A stretch of 64,000 nt of DNA from CAVUNY01 sp963843535 (lineage in GTDB: Bacteria > Chloroflexota > Anaerolineae > Anaerolineales > Anaerolineaceae): positions 62,001 to 126,000 of the forward strand of contig CAWJKU010000002.1 in the NCBI GenBank assembly GCA_963843535.1, in the 5' to 3' direction. Shown piece by piece: positions 60,422 through 64,000 of the stretch (its first letter is position 1; each line of letters begins with the position of its first letter). The position numbers and the translations under genes are program-made. The notes beneath the pieces are model-generated. The model made no database searches. It was not told where the DNA came from and saw only the letters and a program-made list of their open reading frames with translations.

Positions 60422-61657
60422 TTATTGTCTGGCATTTGTCACCGTGACAAACCCTGCCCCTGTCTTCCGAGACGCCGTGGAAATTAAATAAACACCCAGC
60501 AACCCGGCATACACCACCAATAAGCAAATAGGGATCACCTCCAAAGAAATTTGGCGCGCCAGGATGCCCATCAAGCTGGGGATTACCACCGTTCCGAAAC
60601 CGGACGCGGCCATTTGCATGCCAATGGTATTGGCTGCAAATTTCTCACCCACCCTCAGGCTGGTACCCGACATCAAGGCCGGAAAGATGGGGGCGATAGA
60701 TAAGCCAATGATGGCTACAGCCAGTAAATTAACCCATTCCGCTGGATTCCAAACCAGTAAGACTGCGCCTAGTAACGCCCCCATCACACCACTGAGCACC
60801 ATACGGTTGACCCCTACCCGTCTGGCAAACAAGCCTGCCACCACCCGACCGACGGTAAACGTAGCCCAATAACTGCCGGCAAATAACCCCGCTAAAGTCG
60901 GGTCGACGCCGCGCGACTCGGTCAGCAGGCTGTAGGTCCAGGTCCCAAGCGAAGATTCGGCGCCGACGTAGAAAAAAAACAGCAGGACGCTTAACCATAC
61001 CAGCGGCTGGCGCAGGGTTTGACGCATCGGGGTTTTATAATCGGTCAGGCGCTTAGGCTCATCGCTCCCGACCGGGGCTTTCTTTTGCTCCCACAAGGCC
61101 AGGGTCAACAAAAAGCCAGCCGCCAGCACAAGTTGAAAACCACCCACCACGCGGTAACCCGCGTGCCATGTATTCAGGGTAGATAACCCAATAGTCATTA
61201 TGATTGGACCAAGTGTCACGCCGATGCCCCAGCTGGCATGCAGCCACTGCATCAATCCCTCGCCAAAATGTGCAGCCACATAGGTGTTGAGGCCGGCATC
61301 AATTGCCCCTGCTCCCAACCCGGCGATCACGCCTAAAAGAACCATCATCCACCACGCCGGGACGAGGGAATAGCCAATCAGCGCAATACCGGTGAAGGCG
61401 CAGCTGGCGGCCAAAACTCGGCCCACGCCAAACCGCGCAATTAGAGGTCCGCTGATGAAGCTGGAGGTCATGTATCCTGCCACAGACGTTGTAAGCAGCA
61501 TCCCGATCGCATCTAATGGGATGGAGAAACCGGTCCTGATCGATGGCCAACCTACTCCTAACAGGCCATCAGGTAACCCCAGGGCGATGAAAGCCACAAA
61601 AGCCAATAGAACCACGCCAAGTTGCGGGTACTGTCTAACCATTGTCCAGATTTTCAA
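60422..61657 (-). CDS. MFS sugar transporter
   Basis: A transporter of about 410 residues with 12 predicted transmembrane segments. The first helix region LVVLLAFVAFIALGLPDGLLGVGWPSIR and the loop between helices 2 and 3 (GPLIARFGVGRVLA) fit the MFS sugar-permease group related to fucose permease. It carries an operator-like site upstream that matches one before the adjacent GH3 gene, so it likely imports the sugar or glycoside that those enzymes use. A TTG start at 61657 has a GAGGGA site; an ATG at 61642 and a longer ATG form are alternatives. Convergent with the second GH3 gene. Confidence 0.85.
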   Translation of the reverse strand: MKIWTMVRQYPQLGVVLLAFVAFIALGLPDGLLGVGWPSIRTGFSIPLDAIGMLLTTSVAGYMTSSFISGPLIARFGVGRVLAASCAFTGIALIGYSLVPAWWMMVLLGVIAGLGAGAIDAGLNTYVAAHFGEGLMQWLHASWGIGVTLGPIIMTIGLSTLNTWHAGYRVVGGFQLVLAAGFLLTLALWEQKKAPVGSDEPKRLTDYKTPMRQTLRQPLVWLSVLLFFFYVGAESSLGTWTYSLLTESRGVDPTLAGLFAGSYWATFTVGRVVAGLFARRVGVNRMVLSGVMGALLGAVLLVWNPAEWVNLLAVAIIGLSIAPIFPALMSGTSLRVGEKFAANTIGMQMAASGFGTVVIPSLMGILARQISLEVIPICLLVVYAGLLGVYLISTASRKTGAGFVTVTNARQ

Positions 61658-61742
61658 AGTCCATCCCTCAAAATAAATAAAAGCTCCCATGATGTTTTTG
61701 TTTATATCCCGTATATCATGCCGGGGCAAACAAAAAATGAAT

Positions 61743-61760
61743 ATTATCACATGTTAGTAC
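61743..61760 (-). promoter_or_regulatory. Operator-like site upstream of the MFS gene
   Basis: ATTATCACATGTTAGTAC matches ATTAACACGTGTTACTAC at 57966-57983 in 15 of 18 positions and keeps the palindromic core CACRTGTTA. On the minus strand it overlaps a GATAAT -10-like box. Confidence 0.6.
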
Positions 61761-61877
61761 GAAATAATAAATGACAAAGTTATACTGAATCAGGTTCTGA
61801 GCCAGCGTTTTTTTACCAGGGAATGTTCTGACTGATCGTGGTCTGGAGTGAGCTGCCTAACATCGCGAACGAAAATG

Positions 61878-61908
61878 AGATAAAATAAATCAACTATTAT
61901 TTTTATCT
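61878..61908 (+). promoter_or_regulatory. Dyad in front of the GH13 gene
   Basis: AGATAAAATAA (61878-61888) and TTATTTTTATCT (61897-61908) are inverted repeats with one extra T. They end next to the GAGG ribosome binding site. A TAAAAT -10-like box lies in the left arm. It may be an operator, or a hairpin that limits translation. Confidence 0.4.
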
Positions 61909-61919
61909 GAGGTGTTTTC

Positions 61920-63800
61920 ATGGTAGAAAAGAGTCTTAAAGAATTAAATCTTAGACAGCTGACGAAGCGGTTCTATACCCCCTCTCCAGCCGCCTGGGAA
62001 GACCAGGTGCTGTACTTTTTGATGCTGGATCGCTTTTCGAATGGACAGGAAAATAATTTCCTGGATAACGACCAACAGTTGATAAATACTGGAGAAATTC
62101 CCCTATTTCGACCCGAGGATGCCGAAAATGCAGTGCAGACTGAGGAATCCGCGGCTCGCTGGCGAGAAGCCGGTGGAAAATGGGTGGGCGGGACACTGAA
62201 AGGGCTGCTCAGTAAAATCGGATATTTACAGCGTCTGGGGATCACAGCGATCTGGATTAGCCCAATTTTCAGACAGGTGCCGTACCAGGAAACGTATCAC
62301 GGGTATGGAATTCAAAATTTTTTGGATGTAGATCCACATTTTGGAACCAGAGAGAACTTGAAAGAAGTGGTGCAGGTCGCCCATGAGCACGGCATTTATG
62401 TCATTCTGGACATCATCCTGAACCATTCTGGGAATGTGTTCAGCTACCAGCCAGACCGGTATTGGACGCACGATCTCCAAAACGACCAATGGTATCTTGA
62501 TCCCCGTTGGGACGGCATAAGCTATCCAACGGCAGGGTATCACAATCAAACCGGCCAGCCCAACCTGCCTTTGGGTCCGGTAGACCTGCAGCAGGATCCA
62601 GGAGCCTGGCCTGGAGGCGCAATCTGGCCGGTTGAATTTCAAGATCCCGCGGTATTTACGAAAAAAGGTCGGATCAATAGCTGGGATTACGAACCTGAAT
62701 ACCTCGATGGTGATTTTTTTGACCTGAAAGATATCCACCTCGGAAAAGGTCCTACCGATGATTACGAGCCATCCCCAACCCTGTGGGCGTTGTGCAATGT
62801 CTATAAATACTGGATCGCATATGCCGACATTGACGGCTTTCGGGTGGATACCGTCAAGCACATGGATCCCGGCGCCACCCGATTCTTCACCTCCGTCATT
62901 CACGAGTTCACTGAGCGAATTGGCAAAGAGAATTTTTACTTGATCGGCGAGATCACCGGTGGGCGCTCACTGGCCTTTTCACGACTTGAAACGACCGGTC
63001 TGGATGCGGCCCTGGGGATCGATGATATCCCGGATCATATGGAATATCTTGTTAAAGGCTTTCGCAGCCCGGAAAGTTATTTTTCCTTGTTTCGCAATTC
63101 GATGTTGGTTCAAAAAGACTCACATATTTGGTTTCGCAATAAAGTTGTGACTTTATTTGACGATCATGACCAGGTGCGGAAGGGCCAGCAAAAAGGGCGG
63201 TTTTGCGCGGGTGATCCTTCTAATAAGAAATTATTGCTCAACGTGTTGGCGCTAAATGCGACGACTCTTGGCATCCCGTGTATTTATTATGGATCAGAAC
63301 AGGGGTTTGATGGCGGGGGCGATAACGATCGCTATATTCGTGAAGCGATGTTTGGCGGTGAATTCGGGGCTTTCAGATCTCGTGGGCGACATTTTTTCGA
63401 TGAAACCGGTTTCGTTTACACCGAACTGGGGAAAATAAATGCCTTACGGAAAGAGAAGATCGCGATGCGTCGTGGGCGGCAGTACCTTCGCCCGATTTCT
63501 GGGAACGGCGTTAATTTTGGAATTCCTGAGTTCTTAGGCGAGAGAATGATGTCAATCGTTCCCTGGTCGCGCAGTTTTGATGATCAGGAGCTGATTCTTG
63601 CGATCAATACCGATCCGGATCGCCCCACGACTGCTTGGGTTGATCTCGACGCTGATGCGCACCAAGCCGGCAAAAGGATGACCTGCCTGTACTCGACTGA
63701 TGCAGCCCAAATTGGCCAACAACTCACAGTTCAAAATATGGGGGATCGGCGAGTGATCCAGCTTACGGTGCCGGCTGCCGGGTTTGTCGTTTACGAATGA
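61920..63800 (+). CDS. GH13-family alpha-amylase-like enzyme
   Basis: A 626-residue cytoplasmic (no signal peptide) alpha-glucan-active enzyme. Barrel region I is DIILNHSG, region II DGFRVDTVKHMD with nucleophile Asp310, region III LIGEITGG with acid/base Glu344, and region IV TLFDDHDQV with Asp417. GFDGGGDNDRYIREAMFGG near the end and a C-terminal beta domain are normal. It may hydrolyse or transfer maltodextrins or related glycosides. The N-terminal 80 residues with VLYFLMLDRFSNGQEN are typical of GH13 starts. TCTGAGG precedes ATG 61920. The pathway partner is not in the window. Confidence 0.93.
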   Translation: MVEKSLKELNLRQLTKRFYTPSPAAWEDQVLYFLMLDRFSNGQENNFLDNDQQLINTGEIPLFRPEDAENAVQTEESAARWREAGGKWVGGTLKGLLSKIGYLQRLGITAIWISPIFRQVPYQETYHGYGIQNFLDVDPHFGTRENLKEVVQVAHEHGIYVILDIILNHSGNVFSYQPDRYWTHDLQNDQWYLDPRWDGISYPTAGYHNQTGQPNLPLGPVDLQQDPGAWPGGAIWPVEFQDPAVFTKKGRINSWDYEPEYLDGDFFDLKDIHLGKGPTDDYEPSPTLWALCNVYKYWIAYADIDGFRVDTVKHMDPGATRFFTSVIHEFTERIGKENFYLIGEITGGRSLAFSRLETTGLDAALGIDDIPDHMEYLVKGFRSPESYFSLFRNSMLVQKDSHIWFRNKVVTLFDDHDQVRKGQQKGRFCAGDPSNKKLLLNVLALNATTLGIPCIYYGSEQGFDGGGDNDRYIREAMFGGEFGAFRSRGRHFFDETGFVYTELGKINALRKEKIAMRRGRQYLRPISGNGVNFGIPEFLGERMMSIVPWSRSFDDQELILAINTDPDRPTTAWVDLDADAHQAGKRMTCLYSTDAAQIGQQLTVQNMGDRRVIQLTVPAAGFVVYE

Positions 63801-63856
63801 TCTGTAATGAAACACCAATCAAAAAGCTATACTGGCGGAAAATTCCCGACCGTATA

Positions 63857-63885
63857 TTTTCAACACGATTGGTATCATCTATAAT
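63857..63885 (+). promoter_or_regulatory. Promoter of the last gene
   Basis: TATAAT (63880-63885) with a weak -35 (TTTTCA, 63857-63862) at 17 bases. The start codon of the next gene lies seven bases after the -10 box, so a leaderless transcript is likely. Confidence 0.55.
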
Positions 63886-63891
63886 GAAATT

Positions 63892-64000
63892 ATGGAACCA
63901 GAATCTTCAGATCAAAAAATAGTACCTGCCGATCTCGGTATGAAGGTTGAAATCGACCTGGTGATGATTGATGGCAGCGAGAGGCTCGAGGTTGAGATCG
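63892..64000 (+). CDS. Unidentified protein, 3' partial
   Basis: Only 36 codons are visible (MEPESSDQKIVPADLGMKVE...), with a negatively charged, beta-prone sequence and no hydrophobic start. The stretch VEIDLVMIDGSERLEVEI could be the C-terminal-like domain of a GreA/GreB type factor, but this is only a suggestion. There is no ribosome binding site; a good -10 box sits just upstream, consistent with leaderless translation. Confidence 0.5.
   Translation, partial: MEPESSDQKIVPADLGMKVEIDLVMIDGSERLEVEI

Overview
The window reads as a chromosomal segment of an anaerobic bacterium, most likely phylum Chloroflexota, class Anaerolineae. This is inferred from gene content and not from a marker phylogeny. 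The supporting traits are a transaldolase/glucose-6-phosphate isomerase fusion, a type 2 isopentenyl diphosphate isomerase, a lipoprotein with a Pro/Ala/Thr linker, a large soluble [NiFe] hydrogenase cluster, a selenocysteine peroxiredoxin and several intracellular glycosidases. Most of the sequence is of moderate GC; about 55.7-60.3 kb looks clearly GC-richer. No IS transposase, phage gene, CRISPR array or rRNA was seen.

Layout. 1-4.4 kb: succinyl-CoA synthetase (sucC partial, sucD), an acyl carrier protein, then IPP isomerase and a polyprenyl synthase. 4.4-7.6 kb: a PrsW-like membrane protein without its catalytic residues, a membrane-anchored protein and a trypsin-like lipoprotein. 7.6-10.5 kb (minus): tlpA-like, lgt-like, folM-like, folB and folK, overlapping or closely spaced. 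10.6-18.6 kb: copper chaperone, transketolase, tal-pgi fusion, ROK fructokinase and a serine-palmitoyltransferase-like enzyme. 18.7-22.3 kb: a membrane protein, CorA, a frameshifted methyltransferase and a peroxiredoxin whose active-site codon is UGA. 22.4-30.4 kb: iron-sulfur assembly, with a SufR-like regulator and SufT on the minus strand and sufC-B-D, a 91-residue protein, sufS, sufU and a Rieske protein on the plus strand.

30.4-51.6 kb is a minus-strand hydrogenase region. Transcribed from high to low coordinates it holds two DRTGG proteins flanking a CBS/ATPase protein, a PHP protein, an HndA/NuoE-like subunit, an ATPase, an HndB-like ferredoxin, an HndC/NuoF-like flavoprotein, a second NuoE/NuoF pair, a NuoG-like subunit and the [NiFe] small and large subunits. 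The maturation protease, a cyclic-nucleotide-domain protein and hypA-B-F-C-D-E follow. The accessory genes are those of [FeFe] bifurcating hydrogenase operons, but the catalytic subunits are [NiFe].

51.7-64 kb: an unidentified 758-residue protein; hisS behind what reads as a complete ribosome-stalling attenuator with a three-histidine leader peptide; tRNA-His; two divergent GH3 glycosidases; an MFS transporter sharing an operator-like site with one of them; a GH13 enzyme; and the start of one more gene. Several intergenic regions carry related palindromic elements that look like non-coding miniature mobile elements.
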